From assembly GCA_029582265.1 (NCBI GenBank), contig CM055830.1, positions 25,575,619 through 25,639,618 on the forward strand: a stretch of DNA of 64,000 bases. The letters run 5' to 3'. The stretch's first letter is position 1; every line of letters starts with the position of its first letter. The translations under genes were made by a program, and so were the position numbers. Source of the stretch: Zoroaster sp. YZ-2022. Its lineage: Eukaryota > Echinodermata > Asteroidea > Forcipulatida > Zoroasteridae. A model generated the notes under the pieces. It had not been told where the DNA came from, searched no databases, and worked only from the letters and a program-made list of their open reading frames with translations. Positions 48,601 to 61,204 of this stretch are shown here, in pieces.

Positions 48601-49895
48601 TATACTTATGAATATGACTCTATTGATATTAAAGGGAAAATAACTAAATTAAATGAAGCCAACGTTGACAAACATGGTTAGGCCTAAGTAGCTTTTGACA
48701 TTGGGTAATTCACAACATTACTGACACTTCTTTTTAAATATTTTAAAGATTCACGATACGTATCGTATCGTGAAAAAGTGGAGGGTTACACCTAGCCTAC
48801 TTCTAACTGTATTATTCACAACCTAACTTGAAGTTAACGTCGACTACACGTTATCTTAATACCGCCGTTGATATCGTGAAGAACCACACCCTCCTTGTAC
48901 TCCCCTGTAACACGAATTAGTAAACTTACATAGCGCCCTCGTGAGGCAGATCCTTTTACTCTATGTGATTTACGCTTCAAAACTTAAGATAATGTATTCT
49001 GTTCGATTATGAATTAAGGCAACAAAATATAATCAAATAATTGAAAGACTCCTGTCTCTTCCTGCTATACCGAAGTGTGTCCTACTATATACCAAAACCA
49101 TCCTTCTAGCAAATTCTAGACTTACGTGTAAAATTAAGCTTTCGCAGAAAACCTATTTAAAACCTTAGTTCTCCATGTAAGTTTCATCATTGCAAAAAAA
49201 ATCAGTTACATCAGGCGCCATTTTTCAGTACAAGTTGGTAACCTAATTTTGGATTGCTGAATCTGAAAATGGAGGATACCTAACAACAAAGAAAACCTAG
49301 TAGAAGACAGCTTGACACAAACACTTACGTGCCAATATAGTCAGTTTCTGCTGTATTAAGTGCATTTTGTGAGGACTAGTCGGGGCGTGTCGGGCATGCT
49401 GCTGCGCCAACAAATATATTGTGCCTGGAAACCGCTTTATTTTTATGAAATTTTACTGACAATGAAACTGAAGCATATCGGGTGTTGAACTGCATTTTAA
49501 GGTGTTTTATTTGCGATACCGTATTTAGTGAAAACACGACTTTTTTTTACTTTTTTGTTATTGAAGTATAGAATCAGTGTCAAAGGCGACTCTAGTATTT
49601 TGTAATAAATGAGAAGCGTGTGATTTAATCAAATGGAGGCCAATCAGCCTTCTGAACGTTGATTACAAAATAATTGTCAAGATTTATAACAGTCAGAACA
49701 AACATACTGCTATCCTAAGTATAGATCAAGAAGTCTTTCGAATGGAAATAGGATTGAATACAAATATAATGTTTTCAGTTATGGCTAAAATAGGTATTCC
49801 AAATGACCAGCTTATTACTGTAATCCTTCGAGTGCGATTGTAGTCAACAATTTCATTACTAAACCTTTCAAAGTCACCAGATGAATAAGCCCACT
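48601..49895. other. Unique non-coding stretch
   Basis: About 1.3 kb with no supported gene. A partly palindromic 'cacgatacgtatcgtatcgt' lies near 48751. Confidence 0.5.
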
Positions 49896-52758
49896 TAGCT
49901 GGTATGGAGAATACAAATAATTGAGTTTAGTTATTTGCTTTGTTTTTTGTTATTGTTTTGTTTGTTTGTTTGTTTGTTGGGGGGTTGTTTGTTTGTTTGT
50001 TTGTTTTTATTTATTTTTTATTTTTTTTGGGGGCGGGGGAGATTGCCCTAACACTCATCCCCACTCCCTGTCACATATTAATTTAGAATTATATCATATA
50101 ATGATATACATGTATGTTTATTTTAACCAATTCAAAGGCAAATGTGCAAACAAATTTTTCGTTTATAACCTCGCTTCTTGTGGCCATGTATTTCTCTTTG
50201 CGAATTACAACAGTAATATCCTTTTGTAACAGATTTTTCTAAAATTTCAAATTTACTAGTAAATAATAGTCGTTTTGAGGGACAAGGATTCTTTGATATT
50301 CAGTTTTGAGCAATCTCGTGTAAGTACGTAACAGTAATGTATAATGTTTAATTTTATGTTTGTGTTGTGATTGTAACCACTAGTAGGCGTATCTGTACGT
50401 GTGAAAAAAATACGTGTGAAAAAATACAGATGTAAATGGAAATGTAAATCAAGAAAACTTCAATTAGTACTGCAGAAACTGCTGTTGTCCGCTCAGCTCA
50501 CATCGTATCCATCTAGCGCTTAATTTGCATCCAGTGTTTTGATGATAGCCACATTGGCAAGTTGTGAGCGTAATGTTTAATGTCATGTTTGTGTTGTGAT
50601 TGTATCCACTAGTAGGCCAATTTGTTTAAAAAAATATGCGATTTATTTTAATATAATAAAAGTTGGGTCGCATTTGATAGTTTTTAAAGGTGTTAACTCC
50701 ACATACAATAATGCGTACTGCTTAAAGCTGTTTGGGTTTGTAGCAGATCAAAGTTCCTGATGAAGAAATCAACCGATGATACAGTGATCATTATTACATT
50801 TGATAGATTACAGTGTCGTTCCATGATTTAATTTATAGATTATATTCAATATTTAATTATGGTTGAACTTACCAGTATCACAGCGTCTTTCAAAACAGAT
50901 GTCCTTGAAATTCACTCTGTTCACAGGTAGTGCTGGCTTCAACGACACATGTTATCACCTAAACATAAAGAAACACACCAAATAATCTGTGAACTCTTTA
51001 CAGGAAACTGTCGCTGTTTATTAGAGTATATGATTATTTATCAGACATGAGCGTGGAAACAGTTTAATTTACTAGGTAATTACATGTAGGGACCTAGATT
51101 GCTCTTCAATAAATCTAGTGTCCTTGTGCAAGACACTTTACCATATTTGCTTCTCTCCACCCAGGTGTAAATGGGTACCTGTGAGGGCAGAGTTGGTTGT
51201 TGTGTTTGATTAGCCCTATATGCGCCGAAATGACAGCAATTGACCTGTATACTCCCTAGGGAGCTGAGATGGTTTCAGGAATGCGCCCGACGAGCAGTTT
51301 GGTCGGTAAGTGCGCTACATAAGTCCACTTTATTATTATTATTAAAAAATACATTTATCTGTCGAAAACACGAGCAATAGCTTTATAGTAAGTGACGTAT
51401 TACCTGATAACTTTTAGTGTACTGTGAATACAGGTAGCACACAGTTATGTTTCAATTTGAGAACATACATGAATTAGAGTCGACACTTAACTAAACGTTG
51501 GTTCTGGTTGTTGTATATTTTATATCGTGACTGAGGTGTACTGTGACTATTTACATCGTATTGCATTTTGTCATATTACCCATTATTTATTTATTGTATC
51601 ACATTTTACCCAATAAACGTCGCTGATTCGATGAAATCTTATGAATATGTACAGGCTCAGCATTGTGGAGGTGACATTAATTTGGCAAACGGCCAGTATC
51701 ATTGTACTGTTATCCTTTTGAATTTTCAGCGAACGAATTGTACCATTGGTATATTAAAGCAAACTGTTGCTGGGCAGATGTTACTAATAATAGATTATTT
51801 GCGCAGAAGGGGTCGTTCTCACGTAGGGTACATGTACTCCCCAATGCTACCCAGGCAACCTCAATCATATGTAGGTTAGAGGACTGCATGATTGCGTAGG
51901 TATACCATTGGGTGACAACAAACCCTTCAACCTTTTTTTGGAGAGCTCATTTCAACATCATTGACAGCATCCTCAACCTGTATCTATCAACAAATTTTCC
52001 GTAATTCAAACATGCCTCAAACTCAAAATAAGGTCGCTTGAATTTTGGATACATTTTGAAATGGACTTTATCTATTTCTCAATTGAACCGAGATTCCACA
52101 AATGAATCATTCAATGTAACTAATTGAATATAATTATATGAAATAGGGCCTAATGGGTTTTTGTTTCGTCACAAATATTATTAGACACACATTATTGATA
52201 CCAGATGGACCCTTTGAGATAATAAGTAAAAGCAACAAAGATTGAGGCATTTAAATATTGTATTTCCCAAACCAAGTAAAGTTTCGTATGGAGTCATACA
52301 AATTCATTAACATTGTTTAAAATTGAGTAGTGTCCAATGCCAATACAAAAGCAACCATCGTATGCAAGAGAGGTTTCACCGATGTTTGGCTGTTTACCTC
52401 ATATTTACAGTCATTTTGCTATGGACTTACCAGGGTTGATTGTTAAGTCAGTCCTGGGGTTGAGCGCCACAATGCACTTGAACCTGATTGGGGCTATGGT
52501 ATAAAGAACAACGCTGATTTGCTACCAGCCAATATGTGCTCTTCTATGGTGGTTTTCCGCAAACTGTAAGGCCACCATCTTTAAATATAATACCGACATT
52601 TTTAAAATGGCGAAACTGATAGGACATAATACTCATTAATGTATGTTTTTAATTGTATGACCCTACAAACCTATACATGCACATAAAATGAAGAGTTTAG
52701 GCATGTTAGTTTCCAAGTAATACCAGACTTGATCCAATGCTTGAAGATTTGGTTTCTA
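49896..52758. repeat. Segmental duplication III, copy 2 (inverted)
   Basis: Inverted match to 27470-29882. It begins at the TA (49896-49897) equivalent to the Tc1-like junction of copy 1. The A/T- and G-rich stretch at 49950-50040 corresponds to 29700-29830. About 51880-52640 contains sequence more like segment I's right half ('aagtaaaagcaacaaagattg', 'ggacttaccagggttgattg'), again showing that the segments are related. The copy is interrupted at 52759 by the piggyBac and resumes at 56689. Confidence 0.88.
51115..51345 (+). mobile_element. Truncated type A SINE (duplicate of 28445-28678)
   Basis: Same headless SINE as in copy 1, in inverted orientation: 'gtgtccttgtgcaagacac', 'actccctagggagctgagat', tail with (ATT)n near 51330. 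Confidence 0.88.
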
Positions 52759-52984
52759 TTAACCCTTTCAGTACCAGCCCATTTTTCACAGTGTGACCTT
52801 CCATACCAGGTAAATACTGGTGCAGATAATCCCTTGTGTACCATAGCAATTTTGGTGGCTTCTAATGAAGAGCGCCACCATTCTACACTCTGTAGTTAAT
52901 GTACATGCACATGTGTGCAATTCCACTGTACAGCATGCAGCTTTAAGTATTACAAATAACATTTGGAAGATTAGAAACTTTGCA

Positions 52985-53640
52985 TGATTACATTCATTCA
53001 TTCATTCATTGATGGTTTATTACACTAAAAATGTCACATGGCAGCCAAAGGCTCAATTGCGTGCACTTTTTACAATGTGTTACAATTAATACAATTAAAA
53101 TAAAACGATTACAATTTCAGAATTTAAAATGTATATACATACAAACACGCTAAAACAGGTGTAATAAAATAATTAAGAAATTAAAAATATGTGGCTAAAT
53201 AATGTAATAATTTATGTGTGTTGTAGTGTTAAGTAGATTAATAAAATACGGAATGGCACTGTTACGAAATCTCTGAGTTTTACAGAAATACTGTTGATAT
53301 TTAACCTTTTGTCTCAAAAACAGTCAACAGGATTTTTCAAAGGAGCCAATTTTGATACTGAGGATGGCTAGCTAAAGCAGTGGCAAAATCAACACAGATA
53401 TTGTGTCTTCTCACTTCCAGGGTTTGAAATTTACATACTGATAGGGCCAGGTTGTAAGATACATAATCAACACCAAGGATAATTCTACAGGCTCTTTTTT
53501 GGATACTTTCTATCAGATTAATCTGTTTCTGAGTAAGAGCCTTATTGAATACTGGGACACATTTACAATTTCTAACATAATGTTTACGCCATTCTGAACT
53601 ATCTACATGTATCTATTGATTGAAGGACATTCAATCAAAA
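52985..53640 (-). pseudogene. LINE reverse-transcriptase C-terminus and 3' end, 5'-truncated
   Basis: Read on the minus strand, the frame from about 53595 to 53330 gives the conserved C-terminal region of a CR1/L2-type reverse transcriptase: 'LTQKQINLIESIQKRACRII', then 'LGVDYVSYNLALSVCKFQT' and 'LEVRRHNICVDFATALAS', ending at a TGA. A 3' untranslated part follows with 'gcctttggctgccatgtgac' and AATAAA, and an (ATGA)n-type tail (plus-strand ATTCATTC at 52993-53009). The copy is heavily 5' truncated, as LINEs usually are, and inserted inside the piggyBac. Confidence 0.8.
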
Positions 53641-53643
53641 TGA

Positions 53644-53732
53644 CCCCCCCCCCCCCATTCAATGTTGGTTGGGATTGTGGGCACACGAACACAGTTGTTG
53701 ACCAACATTGAATAGGGGGGGAGGGGGGTAGG
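53644..53732. repeat. Inverted repeat with C/G-run ends
   Basis: CCCCCCATTCAATGTTGGT near 53651 pairs with ACCAACATTGAATAGGGGGG near 53701, around a 30-nt centre. It may be a small foldback element inside the piggyBac. Confidence 0.75.
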
Positions 53733-53984
53733 GGAGCCAAGAGTGATGGAGATTCGAATGTGTACAAAGAGTGGCCAAAAACTGATTAATTTACAATAAC
53801 AAATCCACTTTTTGGTTATAATTTTATGAAAATACATTCACCGGCGATTGCACTCTATTTTGAACAGTAAGGTTGAATAATTATGCTCGTTAATGTAGTT
53901 TACACATAAATCTAGGTGTCTGCTTACCACAACAATAATTAGTTGTTGGCAAGTCAGGTTATCTCAAAATAGGTTGTTTGCAAT

Positions 53985-56407
53985 TTATGCAAAGTGCAAA
54001 GTATGGTATTTCTCAAAGCAAGGAACTACGCACATCGGATATGTACATTGTTTACATATCATCCTCGTTTGTTTTCTATTGTGTAATCGCCGGTTGCTAC
54101 AAACAATGCAGTCACGTTTTCTTCCGGAAGGGTTTTGCCAGGATAATGCATTTTCTCCATCAGCCGAACACGAAGGTTATTCGCATTGGATCGTGTAAAA
54201 CGCAGCATTGTATTACGTTCCCAACCTGTGAGTAGGCCGTCTATGACTTGAAGACGGAAGTCAAGATTACTGACATGCTTGTTTGTTGGTATGCTGTTGA
54301 AAATTACCGTGGCATTGAGCATGGATATGTTCAACATACTGAAAAACACTCGTTTCCACCATTTCAAACTTCTGTGTGTATGTGTGTAGTACTGAAAAAT
54401 TTGATTAGCGAGATCGGTTCCTCCCATGAATTTGTTGTAGTTATCTATAGATTTGGGCTTAGCAATTTCACGAAATCCACTTTCGCTCTTCTTACACCGA
54501 ATTTGTTTTGTAATTACTTGGCAATCACCTACATTTGTTAGGAGTACAACATTTTTGTTATCATGCCAAACAATGCATAACTGACCAGCCTTCTCATAAA
54601 ATTTTGGGTTATCTCCCTTTTTCATTCTATTTGTCTTTGGGTGGGCTGCATTCGGTATTCCCTGTGCAGTATAACGCACTGGACCACAACATCCAAATCC
54701 TAATTGAGACAGTTTGGATACCAGAGCTGGTCTGTTAAAGTAATTATCACAATAAATTACATGTCCTTTATGTTCAAGTCCATTTAGAAGTTCAACGACG
54801 ACTTCTCCTGGGATGGTTAGGTCAGAGGATGGCACTTTGAGGGGATGAATCGGTATCTACATGTACATGTAGCCTTCTTGAAGTTTTGTCTCCTTGGCAG
54901 CAGCTCCTGTGTACAGCATCCACGAATAGGTGTAACCCGTCTCTGACTCGTTCAAAGAGAATGCCTTAATTCCCATTTGACCGGTTTTCTGGGCATGTAC
55001 TGTAGAAACCCGAGGCGTCCCTTAAATTTGAGCATACTCATCAGGAGATAGGTTCTGTCCAGGGTAATAGAGGCTGCAGAAATTTGGGGAGGAGGACATT
55101 CAGCAAAGGCCTAACTTTCTTAAGCTTGTCACATCCAGAGGCTGGTTCAGGCAACCGGTTGTCGGAGAGGTGAAAAATCGCATAATGGAAATAAATCTAT
55201 TTCTTGACATTATGGATGGATAAAATGACATCCGTAGAACTTCATATGTTGACCAGTACATACTGTACTGAGGCGACTTGTTGATGCCCATAGCAAGCAG
55301 TAGCGCTACAAATGCCATCATTTCACTCGAGTGAGTGGGGTCCAGGAGGTTTCTGAAACAGTTTGCTCTGCGTAGCGGTTTGTTTCGTCTACAAGCAGAT
55401 CCCAGACGGCACTGCAGAAGAACAACTGGAATACCTGTACTGCAGAAAGGCCTGAGAAGTCACCTGCAGGACCAGAGCTTCCGGTGAATTGCATCGGCTT
55501 CCTGTTGAGATGACTGATCTCTTTCCAACCCGATCTGAAGTCTGTTTTCTTCCATCTGGATTTGGCATTTTTCTGCGGAAGGGAAGAGACATATGAGGGT
55601 GCTTTTCGTCTATCACACAGTATAATTTATGAAAAGTGTACCTAAAATTGGCACTATTTCCGCTGTTTTTTGATGACCAGATTGATGAAATTTTGGGGCC
55701 TTTTTTTATAATCTCGTAATACAATAATTTTAATTTGGGGGAAGGTCCACAGTTATCATGGCAACGGTTGTAATGTAATTAAATATCCATTTGTTTTTTA
55801 GTGTCATGCAAAAATAATGCAATTGCATAGGCCTATATTTCGTCTTTAATAACATGTTACACGCCGTCTTCTATATTTTGAATACATAAATGAATAACAT
55901 AATCACGTGATAAATCTTTTAATCCAACATGGCCGCCAATGGTGGCCATCTTGGCTTTTTAAATTGGCGGCCATTTATTTAGAGTATAGATGTTTGGTGT
56001 GGTTTTTTGTTGGGGGGGGCAATAGTTTACTCACGATCTCGTCAAACATGAAATTACGCGGAAAAGAGCATACGTAAAATAGAACTGGCATTTATCTACA
56101 CTCAATGTTAAATTCGTTGCATACAGCTTAAAATGAAGCTATTCTACAAAATCCAATTAAAAACTGATGTAAAAAAGGGTAGTGCCTAACTACATGTAAT
56201 GTTATACGGTCATGACCTATACAATATAAATACCTCATCCTGCGGATCCACGTCGCTCGAATGTCCTTTTTCGCCTTCGCTTGAGGATTCATCATCACCC
56301 TGCTCCTGATCATCGCTGCTTTCATCATTCTCCGTGTCGATCTCCATTTCCGAGTCACTATCATCAAATATCTCTGCCAAAATGGCAGCATTTCTATCGC
56401 TGTCCAT
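53985..56407 (-). pseudogene. piggyBac transposase, two exons, broken by frameshifts
   Basis: Exon 1 (56407-56234) encodes 58 residues starting MDSDRNAAILAEIFDDSDSE, the acidic N-terminus usual in this family. A GAG|GTATTT donor and a pyrimidine-rich CCGCAG acceptor (exon 2 starts at 55572) join in phase 0, giving an intron of about 660 bp. Exon 2 encodes the DDE_Tnp_1_7 domain: 'FTGSSGPAGDFSGLSA' near 55480, 'ALLLAMGINKSPQYSMYWST' near 55300, and catalytic Asp candidates in LSPDE (about 55040), CDNYFNRP (54748) and GGTDLANQ (54415). The C-terminal Cys-rich zinc domain ('DCIVCSNRR', then 'CKQC', 'MCVVPCFEKYHTLHF') ends at TAA 53987-53985. It is broken by frameshifts near 55322, 55030, 54975 and 54120 and an in-frame TAG near 54850. 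It cannot make an intact enzyme as read. Confidence 0.9.
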
Positions 56408-56688
56408 GATTAAGTTTCGATTCGGTAGCCACTATCCCGCAGCCACTTTTTCTTTTGAATAACGCGCTGGCTGGGGGGGGGGGGGACGCTAACTTAACTA
56501 TGCGCGGATTAATTAAATCGTCGATAGAGGGCGACCGTCATGAAATTCGCCTAAGCATTTTGGCTTGGGACCAATAAGCTCCGCCGGTCGTAAAACAATA
56601 CGTTTGCAAAGGTGCCATTTGTATCCCTGGTCTGGAACAATGACCACAAATATGTGCCATTTGGCGCCCGCGGTATGGATAGGGTTAA

Positions 56689-56827
56689 TACATACATGTA
56701 TGAGACTGCTGCCCATATGGTCCAATTTTTAAATGCAAACCAGAAACACTGATACATTTTTCTTTGATTTCGAACAAGAACCTTATTAGACCATGGAGCA
56801 TGCACTGAAAATGTGCTCAGAAAGTCA
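56689..56827. repeat. Segment III copy 2, resumed after piggyBac
   Basis: Continues copy 2 on the far side of the piggyBac: 'gagactgctgcccatatggt', 'ttctttgatttcgaacaaga', 'gaccatggagcatgcactga'. It matches 58118-58262 closely. Confidence 0.9.
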
Positions 56828-58266
56828 TTTATCAGACATGAGCGTGGAAACAGTTTAATTTACTAGGTAATTACATGTAGATTGCTCTTAAATAAATCTA
56901 GTGTCCTTGTGCAAGACACTTTACCATATTTGCTTCTCTCCACCCAGGCGTAAATGGGTACCTGTGAGGGCAGAGTTGGTTGTTGTGTTTGATTAGCCCT
57001 ATGCGCCGAAATGACAGCAATTGAGCTGTATACTCCCCAGGGAGCTGAGATGGTTTCAGGAATGCGCCCGATGAGCAGTTTGGTCGGTAAGTGCGCTATA
57101 TAAGTCCACATCATTATTATTGTTATTTAAAAATACGTCTGCAGTTATATGTCGAAAACACGAGCAATAGCTTTATACAGTAAGTGACGTATTACCTAAT
57201 TACCTTTAGTGTATTGTGAATACAGGTAGCACATAGTTATGTTTCAATTTGAGAACATACATGAATTAGAGTCGACACTTAACTAAACGTTGGTTCTGGT
57301 TGTTGTATATTTTATATCGTGACTGAAGGTGTACTGTGACTATTTACATCGTATTACATTTTGTCATATTACCCATTATTTATTTATTGTATCACATTTT
57401 ACCCAATAAACGTCGCTGATTCGATGAAATCTTATGAATATGCATTAGGCTCAACAATGCGGAGTTGGTATTAATTTGGCAAACGGCCAGTCTCATTGTA
57501 CTGTTATCTTTGGGAATTTTCAGAGTGTATCATTGGTATAAGCAAACTGTTGCTAATGTTACTAATAATAGCTTATTTGCGCAGAAGGGGTCGTTCTCAC
57601 CTAGGGTACTCCCCAATCCTACCCAGGCAATCTCAATCATATCGTCGCCGGTCTCACGTAGTGACACAAACTTGCCCACTAGACACAATTTACATTTGAA
57701 GAAAACGGCGTTTGAAGCCAGTCTCTTTTTGAAACACACGTTTTTTCATCAAAAACTTAAAATTTTGAATTGTTGTCACTTAGTGGCCTTTATAGAATTT
57801 TCGAATTATGGAAATATGTTGTTTTTGAATCTCTGGCGTTTTTAATTTCTAAGCAATTAACCGCTGGAAACACTTTAATGTTTGTGTTAGTTCAGGAAAA
57901 CAAAAACTGTACAAAGGCCGCCATCTTTAAATATTATAACACCGACATTTTTTAAATGGCAGAACTGATAGGACATATACTCATTAATGCTTGTTTTTAA
58001 TTGTAGGGCACTGCAAACCTATACATACACATATAATGAAGACTTTAGGCATCTTAATTAGTTTCTAAGTAGTACTAAACTTGGTCCAATACTTGAAAAT
58101 ATTCGGTTTTCCATTAATACATATGAGACTGTTGACCAATATGGTCCGATTTCTAATTGCAAACCATAAACACTGATACATTTTTCTTTGATTTCGAACC
58201 AGAACCTTATTAGACCATGGGGCATGCACTGAAAATGTGCTCTGAAAGTGATTTTCGTGGCGCATA
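56828..58266. repeat. Segmental duplication III, copy 3 (tandem)
   Basis: Starts again at 'atcagacatgagcgtggaaa', as copy 2 does at 51038, and ends with the empty piggyBac site (TTAA 58114-58117) and its flank. A short fourth start (58266-58335) follows, showing true tandem duplication. It lacks about 700 bp that copy 2 has around 51880-52640. Confidence 0.88.
56898..57125 (+). mobile_element. Truncated type A SINE (third duplicate)
   Basis: Same headless SINE as at 51115-51345; tail ends 'gtccacatcattattattgt'. Confidence 0.88.
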
Positions 58267-58335
58267 TCAGACATGAGCGTGGAAACCGTTTAATTTACTA
58301 GGTAATTACATGTAGATTGCTCTTAAATAAATCCA

Positions 58336-58980
58336 GTCGCAAAAGTTGCCAGTTTTACATGTAGGCTGAGCTGTTAAATTGTTCCAGATTGGGGTGGAAA
58401 TGGAGAATGGGTTTGGTGAAGGGATGTTAAAGATTTGGGGCAATAACTGATGATTTCATTACAAAGGATTCACATTACCAAGAACTTCCCTTGAACAAAC
58501 TGATTGCTCATTGCATGCATGTCTGATGTTCCAATGCTCGATCCCCCGCCCCCACCATTCCTCGTACTACCAGGGTACGTTCCATGAGGTCAGGGTGGCG
58601 GTGTTCCTCTTAACCAACCATATACAAAAGGAAATTGACAATAAATTTCAATGTTTTTGGCTCTCTCCCCATCTCTTATCTTATAGCTTTGTGTCCCCAT
58701 CCTATTTAGTACCATCCTTATATACTCCTGCCTACCCAAACGCGAATTTGTGATTCTTTTATGATCTCTAAAAATACAAATGTTCATTTAAAAACTTGTA
58801 ATTTATTTTTGGTTATTTTTAACTAAAGGCGATGCAAAACAATTTTTGTATGACACTTTTGCTTTATTTTGCAAGTTATGGCGTTTGCTTTTTCCATTCA
58901 TTTCTGCGATATAACAGACTAATAATCCATTTAATACAGAATACATGTAATATCAAAACCTGAGGGTTTACCTATCTACA
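58336..58980. other. Unique non-coding stretch
   Basis: About 650 bp; nothing recognised. The short frames on either strand near 58511-58787 overlap each other and show no domain. Confidence 0.5.
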
Positions 58981-59682
58981 TTAACCCTATCAGGCCTGGG
59001 GGGGGGGGGGGAACAATGTCCCCCGTGATATTTTTTTAATAATATCTCCAGAACGCTTTGCCTGATCACGCTGAAATTTTCTGACGTGTATTTTGAACAG
59101 ATCCAATTGAATTTCCACTTTTTTGTTAAAAATACTAAATTGTTGATACTTTTAAACATTTAATATGTGTTTTGGGGGTTTTTGTTAACAATATTGAGTC
59201 ATATGACCGCTTCCAATGCATTCTGGGAATCCCGTTTATGGCGGCAATTACGTTTAAATTCAATAAGTTATATTTTGTCCCAAAATCATAATATTTTATA
59301 GGTTTTTCAGAATTTTTTGCCATCATTGTACTATGGATGTTACTATATATACCTTTATTGTATATTTGGTTAAAAAATCCTAATTTTGTGACAAAATCTT
59401 AAAAAATCATGTATAGCTTATAGCGGTGATTTAGATTATGTCAGATTGTTACTTTTGCTGAAGACAACATTTGTGCCAAATTTCATGGCCGTCTGATAAA
59501 CATTAAGGAAGTTATGGGCAAAATACTATTTTTGACCAAAAATGAGGATATATAGATTGCACCAAACCGAACATGCCTAAAAAGTTTCATGAAAATCGGC
59601 TATATACAGAAAATATAGAGGGGTTCAATGAGCCCCTCCCCAGGTCTGAGAAGGAAAAAATGCCCAGGCTTGATAGGGTTAA
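58981..59682 (+). mobile_element. piggyBac-type MITE, copy 2
   Basis: TTAACCCTATCAGGCCTGGG at the left and, read inward from the right TTAA (59679-59682), TTAACCCTATCAAGCCTGGG: near-perfect 20-bp inverted ends with TTAA at both borders, 702 bp in total. A 12-13-G run follows the left end. It is inverted relative to 45424-46069 and non-coding. The CCCTATC start is shared with the right end of the full-length piggyBac, so a related transposase could have moved it (inference). Confidence 0.9.
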
Positions 59683-61204
59683 CCCTCCTACTATAGCTGC
59701 ACTTTAGTGGGAAGTAGCTGTAGATGTTAAAATCAGTCAACTGCCTGTTTTGACTGTTGACCCAAATGTGCACACAGGGGCATTTTTGACTGGTTTTTAC
59801 TGTCATTTTGACCACCCTGAACAATACCAGACAATGCTTTTACCAGTCAAAAACAGTCGACTCATTCTGACCAGTGTACTTTTAAGTGTACTCGATATAC
59901 CTTGGGAAAAATATCAACATTTTGACTGATTTTGACCCTTGTCTAAATTGTACAAATGCTGTTGAATACAAATTGAGATTGGTAATGGCGTTCTGCTGGA
60001 CAAGGGGAAGCTGATCACCATGACGCAGGCCAGTGACAGTACAATACTTACATAGTTCAAAAGCACAAAGCTGTCCATCAAAATTTCATATACATACAGA
60101 CCACAATCAGATTTGTTTAAAAGCAGGTATTTAAAAACTATAGTGTGCATATTCTGTGTATTTAGAGTACACTGAAATTGTTTCAAACGAAATTTGGATG
60201 TATAATTGAGGAAATAAAGGTAAAAATTTCAAACCACGATGTTTCTTGTTATATAAGTTGCAAATTATCTCTAAATCTATTTGAATTTGACGACAATTTC
60301 ATGATTAAAAAGCTCTGAAATACACGCATTACGTCATCGTCGAGACCCAGAATCCACCAACAAAATTCTGTGTTGATCAGCCTCGTTCATATATTCCGAA
60401 AGTAATGTGTGGTAACTACAAGCAAACATGGCGGCATCGCTTGAAATTCAGCCCAGTTTTTGCTGCATGCATGTTTTTAAAGACGAAACTGGGAGTATTA
60501 CAACGCCGACCATTCAAAATGTAAAATCAAACTTTTTTTATGTTTTAGAATATCATTTAGATGGATTTGCTGTAAATAAATCTTACAATAACTTACAAAG
60601 AATAAAAACTTTGCATTTTATTAATTTACCTAGATGATAGATCAGGACCAGGCATTTTTTATTTGGGGGGGAGGGTGCTCATAAAGCACCCCTCTGTATG
60701 TTCCAAAGTCAGTAATAATAATTAATATCTTACAAATGTGCAATTTTACGACTTGGCAACAATCATAATTAGATTCAGCACCATTGAAAACCCCTATGTT
60801 CCAAATTTTATGTGGTCCTGTGATGGGGATCACGAAATTAAAAAAATAGGTCTCATTTTTAACTTCATCCCATGGTCTATAGTGACAATTTTGTTGCACT
60901 GCAGTCCAATGATTTATATATAAAAGTAGTCAAGAAGTTTGAAAATTGTAACACTGGTTAACAAAACTCCTATTTTCAACCTTTCTGTTTTTTAATATTT
61001 TATTTTGTATGAAGCCCATTATTATAGTTTTGTCAAGTTTATGAAAGGCATTTCTTCTTGCCAAATTGACTATAAAATAAATTTTACTGTTTATTATTCT
61101 TTTTAAATATATAAAAAGCCAAACAGTATTATTTTGTGTAGATACATGTACAATGTATTTACATACAAAATGTTATAAAACACATAAGATAAGAAAAATG
61201 TATG
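59683..61204. other. Unique stretch, possible first exon at 60428
   Basis: About 1.5 kb. The only protein-like signal is an ATG in good context (CAAACATGGCGG, 60428) opening a frame that reads MAASLEIQPSFCCMHVFKDE and then 'TGSITTPTIQN' before becoming AT-rich. A donor-like AAT|GTAAAA occurs at about 60520, so it could be a short first coding exon whose remaining exons are absent. I do not recognise it. Elsewhere there are only short frames. Confidence 0.3.

Larger units (their letters stand above)
52759..56688 (-). mobile_element. Full-length piggyBac element, 3.93 kb
   Basis: TTAA at 52759-52762 followed by CCCTTTCAGTACCAGCCC, and at the other end, read inward from the TTAA at 56685-56688, CCCTATCCATACCGCGGG. 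Short imperfect ends beginning CCCT and a TTAA target duplication are piggyBac hallmarks. Two paralogous copies of the flanks show the uninserted TTAA: 58114-58117 (same orientation) and 27509-27512 (inverted). The transposase is on the minus strand; a LINE fragment and a hairpin lie in the 3' part. Confidence 0.9.

Noticed and set aside
54248..54738. Plus-strand frames opposite the piggyBac transposase
   Set aside because: They are shadows of the minus-strand coding sequence, which has clear homology.
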